A stretch of 8,181 nt of DNA, from assembly GCA_964195005.1 (NCBI GenBank), contig CAXMOO010000002.1:1-8181 (forward strand), in the 5' to 3' direction. Origin of the DNA: JAUXLW01 sp964195005 (GTDB taxonomy: Bacteria > Actinomycetota > Acidimicrobiia > Spongiisociales > SHLN01). The position numbers and the translations under genes are program-made. Under the pieces are notes generated by a model. It saw nothing but the letters and a program-made list of their open reading frames with translations. It made no database searches and had not been told where the DNA came from. Positions 1-6,414 of the stretch are shown here, in pieces (position 1 is the stretch's first letter; every line of letters starts with the position of its first letter).

Positions 1-121
1 TCGGCGTCATCTGGCAAGGATCGCCGACGAAGACGCACTTTACCCGTGCGCCGAGGAGAAGGACGCAGCCAGGGGCGTCGAGGGCCGGAGAGATGCGGCG
101 CTGATTTGTGCGGCGGACCAC
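1..121 (-). pseudogene. Possible truncated superfamily-1 helicase fragment, running off the left edge
   Basis: On the minus strand a frame stays open from about position 121 to the window edge. Near the edge it encodes a hydrophobic strand followed by Gly-Asp-Pro-Cys-Gln-Met-Thr-Pro (positions 25-2). This matches the pattern of helicase motif III (hydrophobic strand, then GDxxQLPP) in superfamily-1 DNA/RNA helicases. In an intact helicase the DEAx Walker B box should lie about 20-30 residues upstream. Here that region reads RTNQRR and no Walker B is present. Farther upstream the frame would run into the opposite-strand ABC gene. This looks like a gene whose 5' part has been lost, with the rest lying left of the window. 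A GTG at 121-119 could serve as a start but has no ribosome binding site. The assignment rests on one short motif and could be chance. Confidence 0.25.
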
Positions 122-127
122 TAGCGT
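122..127 (+). promoter_or_regulatory. Candidate -10 box (TAGCGT) of the ABC operon
   Basis: TAGCGT fits the actinobacterial TAnnnT -10 consensus. It is followed by exactly six bases before a TTG at 134, with ATG at 137. No Shine-Dalgarno is present, so the transcript probably starts at or within about three bases of the start codon. The same geometry recurs at 4378-4383 and 7428-7433. No convincing -35 was found. Confidence 0.4.
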
Positions 128-136
128 CTGGGGTTG

Positions 137-1048
137 ATGGGAGACGCAATTATTGCCGCGTTCGGCCTGAGTAAATCGTTCGGGTCGGTGCAGGCACTAC
201 AGGACGTCGACCTGGAGGTCCCTCCCGGCCGAATCGGCCTGGTAGGAGCCAACGGGGCCGGCAAGACCACGCTGATCAGAATTCTGCTCGGCATGCTGGC
301 GCCTTCGGACGGTTCCGCCCGGGTGTTCGGCATCGATGCGCAGCGCCATCCCCTCGGGGTGCGGTCCCGGGTCGGGTACATGCCGGAAGGCGACTGCTTT
401 CCTCCAGACCAAACCGCGGCGGACTTCATCTCCTACTCGGCCGAGCTGGGCGGACTCCCTTCGTCGGAGTCCCGCCAACGAGCATCGGAGGTGCTCACCC
501 TGGTAGGACTGGCGGAAGAGCGGTTCCGCAACCTCGGCGAGTTCAGCACCGGCATGAAACAGCGCGCCAAGCTCGCTCAGGCCATCGTCCACTCCCCCGA
601 TCTCGTGCTGCTCGACGAGCCGGCCTCAGGGCTCGATCCTGATGGCCGCGAAGACATGCTCAATCTCATCAACCGGCTTTCGGACTTCGGTATGAGTGTG
701 GTCTTCTCATCCCATGTCCTCAGTGACATCGAACGCACCTGCGACTGGGTGGTCATGCTCAACGAAGGTCGCTTGCTGAGAAATGAGCCCCTGGCGGAAA
801 TACAGGCATCCAATGCAGTCAGGGTGGTGGTCCTCGATGACCCTGCTCCGGTAGTTGAGGCTCTCACCACCAGGGGTGCTTCTGTATCAGTATCCGACAG
901 GACTCTCGAAGTGGTGATGGACGACGCCGACCTGTTCGTCATGATTCGCGACATCCTCGCCGACACCGGAGTGGGACTACGGAGCCTGGGCGCCAAACAG
1001 GCAACCCTCGAAGATGTCTACCTGGCAGCAGAGGAGTTCACGGAATGA
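137..1048 (+). CDS. ABC-2 type transporter, ATP-binding protein (first copy)
   Basis: This is the cytoplasmic ATPase subunit of an ABC-2 type exporter. Numbering from the TTG at 134, Walker A (GANGAGKT) is at residues 38-45 and a Glu replaces the usual Q-loop Gln near residue 85, as is common in this subfamily. The signature STGMKQR is near 138-144, Walker B (LVLLDEP) at 157-163, the D-loop SGLDP follows, and the switch His is at 194. Beyond about residue 225 is the small C-terminal domain (DUF4162-like) typical of these ATPases. The start is ambiguous: ATG 137 is preferred as a codon, but TTG 134 lies exactly where the -10 box predicts the transcript start. The stop overlaps the next gene by four bases (ATGA), so translation is probably coupled. 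It heads a four-gene operon. The substrate cannot be read from the sequence; peptide, lipid or drug export are all possible. Confidence 0.93.
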   Translation: MGDAIIAAFGLSKSFGSVQALQDVDLEVPPGRIGLVGANGAGKTTLIRILLGMLAPSDGSARVFGIDAQRHPLGVRSRVGYMPEGDCFPPDQTAADFISYSAELGGLPSSESRQRASEVLTLVGLAEERFRNLGEFSTGMKQRAKLAQAIVHSPDLVLLDEPASGLDPDGREDMLNLINRLSDFGMSVVFSSHVLSDIERTCDWVVMLNEGRLLRNEPLAEIQASNAVRVVVLDDPAPVVEALTTRGASVSVSDRTLEVVMDDADLFVMIRDILADTGVGLRSLGAKQATLEDVYLAAEEFTE

Positions 1049-1935
1049 CCTCAGAAGGAGCGATCTTCGATCTCGACTACCGGCGCTATGAAGGCAAGCG
1101 CACCAGCCGCACTGCTATACGTTGGTCCATCGTCCGGGACGGGGTGCGGCGGATTCTCGGGCTGCGGCGCAAGGCCCGGCGCAAGATCCTCCCCTGGGGA
1201 CTCATACTGATCGCCATCCTCCCGGCAATCGTCAATGTCGGTTTTCAGGTGCTGGCCGAAGGCTTATTCGGGGCGGACGAGGTCCTCGACGAGCTACTGA
1301 TAAGTCACTCCGATTATTTCGGCATCACCTTTGGGGTGACATTGCTGTTCGTCGCCCTGGCTGCCCCGGAGCTAATGATCCCCGATCGGGTTCACAATGT
1401 TCTCACCGTCTACGGCTCGCGGCCACTCACCGTCGCCGACTACCTTGTCGCCCGGGTGGGGGCGTTGTTCATCCTCGTCATGGCCTACTCGCTGCTGCCT
1501 CAGCTCATCCTTTATGTCGGAGGGGCGATCCTGTCCGGCGATGCCGTGGGCCATATCACCGGCAACCTCGACCTCCTCTGGCAAGTACCGGTTGGTGCCG
1601 TCGCGATATTCGCCAGCCAAACGTCGATCGCCTTGATAATCAGCGCCTTCGTAAAGAGGGTCGGGTTTGCCGCCGGGATCTACATCGCGCTCTCACTCAT
1701 CACCTTCCCGATTGCCGAGGCTCTCGCCGACGCCAGCAGCCGATGGTTTGCCCTTCTGAGCCTCCAGGACCATGCCCAGCTCCTCATATCTCGCATATTC
1801 GATGACCCGGAGATCTCGGCCGACGGCCCTCTGGCCATGAACCACATCAGCCCCTGGGCCTCAGTCGTCTTCATAGCAGCCCTGGCGGTCGCCGCCGGCG
1901 CATTCCTGATCCGCAGATATCGGAAGCTCATGTGA
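1045..1935 (+). CDS. ABC-2 type transporter, permease (first copy)
   Basis: This is an integral membrane protein of 296 residues and the likely membrane partner of the ATPase encoded just upstream. The N-terminal cytoplasmic part carries a YRRYEGKR motif (residues 12-19) and a basic patch before the first helix; similar Tyr-Arg-Arg-Tyr-Glu-Gly stretches are familiar from actinobacterial ABC-2 permeases. About six hydrophobic segments follow, near residues 50-70, 91-111, 132-160, 178-203, 206-227 and 270-290. The chain ends in a short basic tail. The start codon is firm: GAGGAG at 1031-1036 is a good Shine-Dalgarno eight bases ahead, and the ATG overlaps the previous stop as ATGA. Sequence alone does not say what is moved. 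Permeases of this type are poorly conserved, so the call rests on topology, motif and gene order. Confidence 0.88.
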   Translation: MTSEGAIFDLDYRRYEGKRTSRTAIRWSIVRDGVRRILGLRRKARRKILPWGLILIAILPAIVNVGFQVLAEGLFGADEVLDELLISHSDYFGITFGVTLLFVALAAPELMIPDRVHNVLTVYGSRPLTVADYLVARVGALFILVMAYSLLPQLILYVGGAILSGDAVGHITGNLDLLWQVPVGAVAIFASQTSIALIISAFVKRVGFAAGIYIALSLITFPIAEALADASSRWFALLSLQDHAQLLISRIFDDPEISADGPLAMNHISPWASVVFIAALAVAAGAFLIRRYRKLM

Positions 1936-2876
1936 TGACAACTTCACCTGCCTTCGTCTCCAATCCCACCGTCGAGGTAACGGAGTTGTCCAAGTGGTTT
2001 GGACAGAAGGTGGCCGTGTCCAATCTCTCCTGCTCGTTCGGCCCCGGCATCACCGGCCTTCTCGGCCCCAACGGCGCCGGCAAGACCACCCTGCTACGGA
2101 TGCTGGCCGGGTTGACTCAACCTTCGCGGGGGCAGCTGACAGTTCTCGACACCGATCCGCGCCGCGACGTGATGGTCTTTCAGAAGGTCGGGCTGGTCCC
2201 TGAGGATGACGCGGTCTACGAGTTCCTTACCGGCCGCCAATATGTCGAGTACGGAGCGCAGCTGGCAGGAGTTCGGAACCCCGCCCAGGCCGCCACCCAC
2301 GCCATAGGGGCCGTCGGCATGGATGACGCCGCCGGGCGACGGATTGAGGGCTACAGCAAGGGCATGCGCCAGCGCATCAAAGTCGCCGGTGCCCTCGTCA
2401 ACGACCCTGAGATTCTCTACCTGGACGAGCCGTTAAACGGCGCCGACCCCCTCCAGCGGGTCCGGCTCATAGAGCTGTTCCACTCGCTGGCGAACGAGGG
2501 ACGCACCCTCATCGTGTCTTCTCATGTGCTGGCCGAGGTCGAAAAAATGGCGACCAGGATCATCGCCATGGTCGACGGAAGGCTGGCAGCGGCGGGTGAT
2601 CCGTCGGCAATCCGGGCGGCTTTCACCGACATCCCCTACCGGGTACGGATCGACGCCGACACTCCTCGCAAGCTGGGGTCGGCGCTTCTGAATCACTCGG
2701 TGATTCGAAGCGTGGAGGTCCTCGACGACATCCTGCACGTCCAGACTCGGGATCTGGGCGATCTCGGCCGCCTGCTACCGACACTCGCTAGGGACCTCGA
2801 CGTCCGCCTCACCATGGTCCAGCCGGAAGACCTGAGCCTCGAAAGCGTGTTCCGCTACCTGGTTCACGGAAAATGA
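1935..2876 (+). CDS. ABC-2 type transporter, ATP-binding protein (second copy)
   Basis: This is the second ATPase of the operon, about 313 residues. Walker A (GPNGAGKT) is near residues 45-52, Glu replaces the Q-loop Gln near 91, the signature YSKGMRQR is near 141-148, Walker B (ILYLDEP) near 161-167 and the switch His near 198. The D-loop reads NGADP instead of the standard SGLDP found in the first ATPase, so the two subunits are not simple duplicates and may form an asymmetric dimer or serve separate permeases. The C-terminal third is a DUF4162-like extension. Two starts are possible: ATG 1935, overlapping the previous stop by one base, or GTG 1932, giving a GTGA four-base overlap like the other junctions. 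GGAAG at 1922-1926 can serve either. The gene overlaps the next by four bases. Confidence 0.93.
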   Translation: MTTSPAFVSNPTVEVTELSKWFGQKVAVSNLSCSFGPGITGLLGPNGAGKTTLLRMLAGLTQPSRGQLTVLDTDPRRDVMVFQKVGLVPEDDAVYEFLTGRQYVEYGAQLAGVRNPAQAATHAIGAVGMDDAAGRRIEGYSKGMRQRIKVAGALVNDPEILYLDEPLNGADPLQRVRLIELFHSLANEGRTLIVSSHVLAEVEKMATRIIAMVDGRLAAAGDPSAIRAAFTDIPYRVRIDADTPRKLGSALLNHSVIRSVEVLDDILHVQTRDLGDLGRLLPTLARDLDVRLTMVQPEDLSLESVFRYLVHGK

Positions 2877-3622
2877 CCCGTGTCTTCGCTATTGCCCGGG
2901 TCACGGTCTACGGCCTCGTCGGCCGGCGTCGCTCGCTCGGCTTGGTGCTTCTCGGCCTGGTCCCTGCAGTAATCCTGACCATATTCGGGCTCAGCGAGAC
3001 CGACCGGGAAACCGAGGAGTTCTTTCGGGTCGGAATTCTTCCCATGGTCCTCGGAGTCAGTGTCCCGATCACCGCCCTCATCCTCGGCGCCGCGTCACTC
3101 GGTGATGAACGCCAGCAGAAGACAATCTCATACATCGCAATGCGGCCCATCCGGCGTGAGGCGATTGCCGCCGCCAAGCTCGCTGCCGCCTGGCTCTCAT
3201 CCTTCCTGATTGCCGGCTTCGGAGCGTTGGTGACGGGGGTCGTGTTTGGCTGGACCACCGGCAGCTGGGACGAGATCCCCGCCTTTCTCATTGCCACCGG
3301 AATAACCACTCTGGGCTTTGTCGCCGTGTTCCAGGTGGTTGGCTTCATCACCGACCGGGCCGTGATTATCGGCCTTGGCTACTTGCTCGTCTGGGAGGGA
3401 ATCGTCACCGGTGCCGCCAGCCAGGTCTCCACAACGTCACTATGGAGAATCGGCGCCTCCGCCTACGCCGGCATACAGACAGAGGGTTTGGCCGATCTCG
3501 AGGACCTGCTCTCTGGCGTCAATCCCGGAGTGTGGGGGGCGGCGGCCAAAGTTGTGGTGCTGGCGCTGACTTCTGTGGCAGTGACCGGGTACCTGATGAG
3601 GGACCGCGATCTGGTTCGGTGA
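2873..3622 (+). CDS. ABC-2 type transporter, permease (second copy)
   Basis: This 249-residue integral membrane protein is the last gene of the ABC operon. It has about six hydrophobic segments, near residues 20-40, 55-76, 106-127, 136-158, 162-180 and 222-242. After the second segment comes an E-R-Q-Q-K-T-I-S-Y stretch followed by M-R-P-I-R-R (residues 79-95). This matches the conserved cytoplasmic loop of ABC-2 permeases (an ERE/ERQ-x-T-x-x-Y element, then RPI/RPV-R) that docks on the ATPase. It has little visible similarity to the first permease, which supports a heteromeric transporter or two separate ones. The ATG overlaps the previous stop as ATGA with only a weak GGA ahead, so it probably depends on coupled translation. 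The substrate is unknown. Confidence 0.88.
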   Translation: MTRVFAIARVTVYGLVGRRRSLGLVLLGLVPAVILTIFGLSETDRETEEFFRVGILPMVLGVSVPITALILGAASLGDERQQKTISYIAMRPIRREAIAAAKLAAAWLSSFLIAGFGALVTGVVFGWTTGSWDEIPAFLIATGITTLGFVAVFQVVGFITDRAVIIGLGYLLVWEGIVTGAASQVSTTSLWRIGASAYAGIQTEGLADLEDLLSGVNPGVWGAAAKVVVLALTSVAVTGYLMRDRDLVR

Positions 3623-3654
3623 AGGCGCTACCGGGAAATAGGCGCTCCACGGGC

Positions 3655-3660
3655 CACAAT
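3655..3660 (+). promoter_or_regulatory. Weak candidate -10 box (CACAAT) ahead of the membrane-GNAT gene
   Basis: CACAAT lies five bases upstream of the ATG at 3666, and the gene has no Shine-Dalgarno. The position fits a leaderless promoter, but the first base is off consensus (TAnnnT) and no -35 is visible. The 43-bp gap after the ABC operon would also allow plain read-through. Confidence 0.25.
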
Positions 3661-3665
3661 GCAGT

Positions 3666-4349
3666 ATGAGCGTTGATGTAATCCAGGAAATCGTCGGTTA
3701 CGTCGGGTCTGGCCTCATCGTCTTGTCCTTGTCGATGAAGTCGATCCTGCGCCTGCGCCTCGTTGGCTTGGCCGGGGCGATAACGTTCTTGATCTACGGT
3801 CTACTCATCTCGGCGTACCCGGTCGTGATCACCAACGTCGTGATCATCGGGATTCAGGTATTCTTTCTGCGCCAGCTCCTGGGTTCCCGGCCCGTGTTCA
3901 CTGTTCTCGAGGTGCGCCAGGGCTCGGCTTACCTCGAACACTTCATTAAGCATTGGGCAGATGACATTGCCAAATTCCGACCCAAGTTCCGCTATGAGCC
4001 CAAACCCAACCGCTACCGGGCCTTCATCCTGCGCGACATGGTTCCGGCCGGCCTTTTCATTTGTGATCTCGGCGAGGGCGACACCGCTGAAGTCCAACTC
4101 GACTACGTGATTCCTGCCTATCGCGATCTCAAAGTCGGCCGATTCCTTTATTCGGCGGCCTCCTCCGTCTTCAACAACCCCAGGATCAACCGTGTGTTGA
4201 GCCCCCCTGGTTCGCCACGACACAGCGCCTACCTGGAGCGCATGGGATATCGAAGAATCGAAAACGCCGATGAAGAACCGGTATATGAGCTTCGCCTCAC
4301 CGACCTCAAATCCCAGGCAGGGCGCAAAACCTTGCCGGCAGCCGGATAG
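3666..4349 (+). CDS. YgjV/PQ-loop-like membrane domain fused to a GNAT-like acyltransferase domain
   Basis: The protein has 227 residues in two parts. Residues 6-24, 30-49 and 52-72 form three membrane helices of the YgjV/PQ-loop (SemiSWEET-like) kind, including a G-Y-x-G-S-G-L motif and an IYGLL stretch in helix 2. Residues about 77-210 look like a cytoplasmic GNAT fold. The segment V-I-P-A-Y-R-D-L-K-V-G-R-F (148-160) sits where GNATs carry the acyl-CoA pyrophosphate loop (R-x-x-G-x-G), though the first Gly is Lys here. Y-L-E-R-M-G-Y-R (189-196) matches the classic C-terminal GNAT strand. The linker contains I-L-R-D-M-V-P-A-G-L-F-I (121-132), which I recall as conserved in uncharacterised proteins of this kind. 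Its acyl acceptor is unknown. The start has no Shine-Dalgarno, and the upstream ATG at 3659 is out of frame. It could be cotranscribed with either neighbour. Confidence 0.85.
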   Translation: MSVDVIQEIVGYVGSGLIVLSLSMKSILRLRLVGLAGAITFLIYGLLISAYPVVITNVVIIGIQVFFLRQLLGSRPVFTVLEVRQGSAYLEHFIKHWADDIAKFRPKFRYEPKPNRYRAFILRDMVPAGLFICDLGEGDTAEVQLDYVIPAYRDLKVGRFLYSAASSVFNNPRINRVLSPPGSPRHSAYLERMGYRRIENADEEPVYELRLTDLKSQAGRKTLPAAG

Positions 4350-4377
4350 GCGCGGTGCTCGCCGCCGCCGCCGCTGA

Positions 4378-4383
4378 TATGTT
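4378..4383 (+). promoter_or_regulatory. Candidate -10 box (TATGTT) for leaderless murJ
   Basis: TATGTT fits TAnnnT and is followed by six bases and then the GTG start at 4390. No Shine-Dalgarno precedes the GTG, so the messenger probably begins at the start codon itself. It lies in the 40-bp gap after the membrane-GNAT gene, which suggests that murJ has its own promoter. Confidence 0.5.
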
Positions 4384-4389
4384 GTTCCG

Positions 4390-5925
4390 GTGAACCGTCC
4401 CCTCTTTGAGCGCCTGGGACGTGCCGCGCTCGTCGTTTCGGCCGGCGTGCTCCTGTCGCGCATCCTCGGCATGGTGCGTGAGATCTTCCTCGCCGACCTC
4501 ATCGGCGCCAACGCCAACGGCGACGCTTACCGGGTGGCCTTCATCATTCCCGACTTTCTCAACTATCTGTTGGCCGGCGGATACCTAGCGATCACCTTCA
4601 TACCGATCCTCTCGCGCTTTTTCTCTCAGGACGACGAAGCCGGCGCGTGGAGAGCGTTCATGGCGGTGGCCCGCCCGGTGGGCCTGGCCATGGTCGGCCT
4701 GGTCCTGATCGGCATGGCGATCGCCGAGCCCGTCATCGATGCCGTCACCGGCCTCAACCCCGAGCAAGTGGACGAAGCCGTCCGCTTGACGAGGATCGTG
4801 CTCCCCGCTCAGGTTTTCTTTGTTGTCGGCACCCTGCTGATGGCCGTGCAATACGCCCGCGAGCGGTTCCTTCTGCCCACGCTGGCGCCCATCGTCTACA
4901 ACCTCGCCATCGTCGTCGGCGGCGTCCTGTTCACGGATCGCAACGACCCCACTGCCGACGGCTTCGCCTGGGGTGTACTGGCAGGGGCCATCGTCGGCAA
5001 CTTCCTCATCCAGCTCTACGGTGCGTACCGGGTGGGTCTGCGGTTGCCGCGAGGGGTTCCTATCAACAGCCCTCTCCTGTGGGAGTATCTCGTACTGGCG
5101 CTGCCACTGATGATCGGGCAATCGCTGGTACTGCTCGACGAGTCGCTGGCTCGAATCTTCGGCACCCAACTCGGAGAGGGACCGACCTCTCAGCTCGGCT
5201 TCGCTCGCCAAACAATGCTGGTGCCTATCGGCGTGATCGCCCAGGCGGCAGGAGTCGCCGCCTACCCCTACCTGTCTCGACTGGCGGAGGAAGGAAAGCT
5301 GGCCGAGCTAACGACAACGCTGGCCCGGGCGATCAAATATGTGATCGTGTTCAGCCTGCTGGCAATGTCGGCAATGCTGGCACTGTCGCTGCCAATCATC
5401 AAGGTCCTCTTCGAGCGCGGCCTATTCGATTCGGCCGATACCGTCGCCTCGGCGGGAGCCCTGGTCTTCTATGCCATCGGCATCCCATTCTGGGGAGTGC
5501 AACAGCTCCTAGCCCGGGGCTTCTACGCCAGAAGACAAATGTGGGCCCCCGTTGTGATTGGCAGCTTCGCCACCGCGCTGGCGCTTCCGATCTACTTCAT
5601 TCTCAAGGAGCTCATGGAAGTGGAAGGGATCGCTCTTGCCTCAACTATCTCCATCGCCCTCTATACGGTTGTGCTGGCGGTCGTCTGGCTCAACCGAACC
5701 TCCACTTCGGTGCTCCCCGGGCTTGTCAAGACAACCGGTAGGGCACTGGGCCCGACCGCCGCCGCCGGGCTTGCAGCCTGGGGCGTCGCCTGGGTCATCG
5801 GTGAGGGCGCGACGGGGTTCGGCGGGGCGGCCCTTCAACTTCTGCTCGGCGGAGCCGCTGCCCTGGTCACGTTTTTCGGGCTGGCCGCTTTCCTCGGAAC
5901 TACCCGATCAGTTGCGGAATCGTGA
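4390..5925 (+). CDS. murJ: MurJ/MviN-family lipid II flippase-like protein (divergent)
   Basis: This 511-residue polytopic membrane protein of the MOP exporter superfamily has the usual MurJ length and about 14 hydrophobic segments. MurJ flips the peptidoglycan precursor lipid II to the outer face of the membrane. The N-terminal S-R-I-L-G-M-V-R-E segment (residues 23-31) holds the equivalents of E. coli Arg18 and Arg24, and Asp45 matches Asp39. However, the next motif, PNLLRRxxAEG in E. coli, reads PDFLNYLLAGG (54-64), and the position of Arg270 is Gln274. By my alignment Arg52, Glu57 and Arg270, all important in E. coli, are missing. The cytoplasmic pseudokinase domain of mycobacterial MviN is also absent. 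It may be a second, specialised copy or a flippase for another lipid-linked sugar. The start is GTG with a fitting -10 box. The stop lies one base from the sodN stop on the other strand. Confidence 0.88.
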   Translation: MNRPLFERLGRAALVVSAGVLLSRILGMVREIFLADLIGANANGDAYRVAFIIPDFLNYLLAGGYLAITFIPILSRFFSQDDEAGAWRAFMAVARPVGLAMVGLVLIGMAIAEPVIDAVTGLNPEQVDEAVRLTRIVLPAQVFFVVGTLLMAVQYARERFLLPTLAPIVYNLAIVVGGVLFTDRNDPTADGFAWGVLAGAIVGNFLIQLYGAYRVGLRLPRGVPINSPLLWEYLVLALPLMIGQSLVLLDESLARIFGTQLGEGPTSQLGFARQTMLVPIGVIAQAAGVAAYPYLSRLAEEGKLAELTTTLARAIKYVIVFSLLAMSAMLALSLPIIKVLFERGLFDSADTVASAGALVFYAIGIPFWGVQQLLARGFYARRQMWAPVVIGSFATALALPIYFILKELMEVEGIALASTISIALYTVVLAVVWLNRTSTSVLPGLVKTTGRALGPTAAAGLAAWGVAWVIGEGATGFGGAALQLLLGGAAALVTFFGLAAFLGTTRSVAES

Positions 5926-5926
5926 G

Positions 5927-6355
5927 TTACTTCTTCGACTCGGCGAAGATCTCCCCGATCTCTTGAGTGAGGGCGTATAGCTCGGCCGCCAAGCCGGCGT
6001 CGATCTGCTGCATGTTCTGCGTGCACAAATGGCCGGCGCGAAAGAACTTGTCATGCAGATCGGGCCAACGCTCGACATGCTCGGGCTTGAAATATTGGGT
6101 CCAGAGGACATCGAGCAGCTCGTACTTGCACTTTTTGGCATGATCCTCTTTGTTAGCCACCCGGCGACCAACGTGGTGCTGATATTGGATCTGGTCCGCG
6201 GACGAGGCGTCGGAGCCGGGGGCCTCCATGGCCTGCAGCTGCTCCACCATCTTTGCGACCGTCTCTGCAGCGTTGATGGCAAACGTCGGGTCGTAGATTC
6301 CACACGGCACATGACAGTGGGCGTGCGCCATCCGGCTCGGTCTGAACAATCCCAT
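5927..6355 (-). CDS. sodN: Nickel superoxide dismutase precursor
   Basis: SodN converts superoxide to oxygen and hydrogen peroxide using nickel bound by its processed N-terminus. The 142-residue precursor has a short leader (residues 1-12), then the nickel hook H-C-H-V-P-C-G-I-Y (13-21), which gives His1, Cys2 and Cys6 in mature numbering. The mature chain would be about 130 residues, somewhat longer than the 117 of Streptomyces. The helical remainder has V-L-W-T-Q-Y-F-K-P (83-91), a family hallmark. Arg64 aligns with Arg47 of the Streptomyces enzyme, but mature Asp3 is His and Glu17 is Ala. Extra cysteines are at 76 and 111. The start is firm, with AGGAGG four bases ahead of the ATG. The divergent neighbour sodX encodes the expected leader peptidase. 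Location is probably cytoplasmic, since the leader is not a secretion signal. Confidence 0.96.
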   Translation of the reverse strand: MGLFRPSRMAHAHCHVPCGIYDPTFAINAAETVAKMVEQLQAMEAPGSDASSADQIQYQHHVGRRVANKEDHAKKCKYELLDVLWTQYFKPEHVERWPDLHDKFFRAGHLCTQNMQQIDAGLAAELYALTQEIGEIFAESKK

Positions 6356-6359
6356 TTTT

Positions 6360-6365
6360 CCTCCT
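6360..6365 (-). promoter_or_regulatory. Strong Shine-Dalgarno of sodN (AGGAGG)
   Basis: AGGAGG followed by AAAA and then the ATG at 6355 is the best ribosome binding site in the window. It fixes the sodN start and suggests high expression, in contrast to the apparently leaderless genes nearby. Confidence 0.85.
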
Positions 6366-6368
6366 GGC

Positions 6369-6392
6369 TATCGTTTAGCGGGCCTCACGATA
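6369..6392. promoter_or_regulatory. Inverted repeat TATCGT-N12-ACGATA in the sodN/sodX divergent promoter
   Basis: TATCGT (6369-6374) and ACGATA (6387-6392) form a perfect 6-bp inverted repeat centred in the 59-bp gap. Each arm also reads as a TAnnnT -10 box on its own strand. That would place the two transcript starts close together near 6380, with 5' leaders of about 25 nt for sodN and 35 nt for sodX. It could equally be the operator of a dimeric repressor. No clear -35 boxes are seen. Confidence 0.4.
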
Positions 6393-6414
6393 CACAGCGA
6401 GTAAGGCGGGCATC

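Noticed and set aside
2..124. Plus-strand open frame ending in TAG at 122-124, possible C-terminus of an upstream gene
   Set aside because: It is codon-aligned with the minus-strand helicase-like frame, has no recognisable motif, and is only 40 codons long. It cannot be excluded but is less supported than the other strand.
3623..3646. Direct repeat AGGCGCT (3623-3629 and 3640-3646) ahead of the membrane-GNAT gene
   Set aside because: Seven bases in GC-rich DNA can repeat by chance, and no third copy or symmetry supports an operator.
4361..4374. GCC/CGC trinucleotide run upstream of murJ
   Set aside because: It is only about 14 bases long and consistent with overall GC-rich composition; no structural or regulatory role is evident.
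3801..4517. Long minus-strand open frame (238 codons) opposite the membrane-GNAT and murJ genes
   Set aside because: It spans two well-supported plus-strand genes and their promoter, and its product looks like low-complexity antisense translation of GC-rich codons.
4647..5741. Long plus-strand alternate frame (364 codons) inside murJ
   Set aside because: The product is dominated by Arg, Gly and Pro, as expected from an out-of-frame read of a GC-rich membrane protein gene; the murJ frame is clearly the real one.
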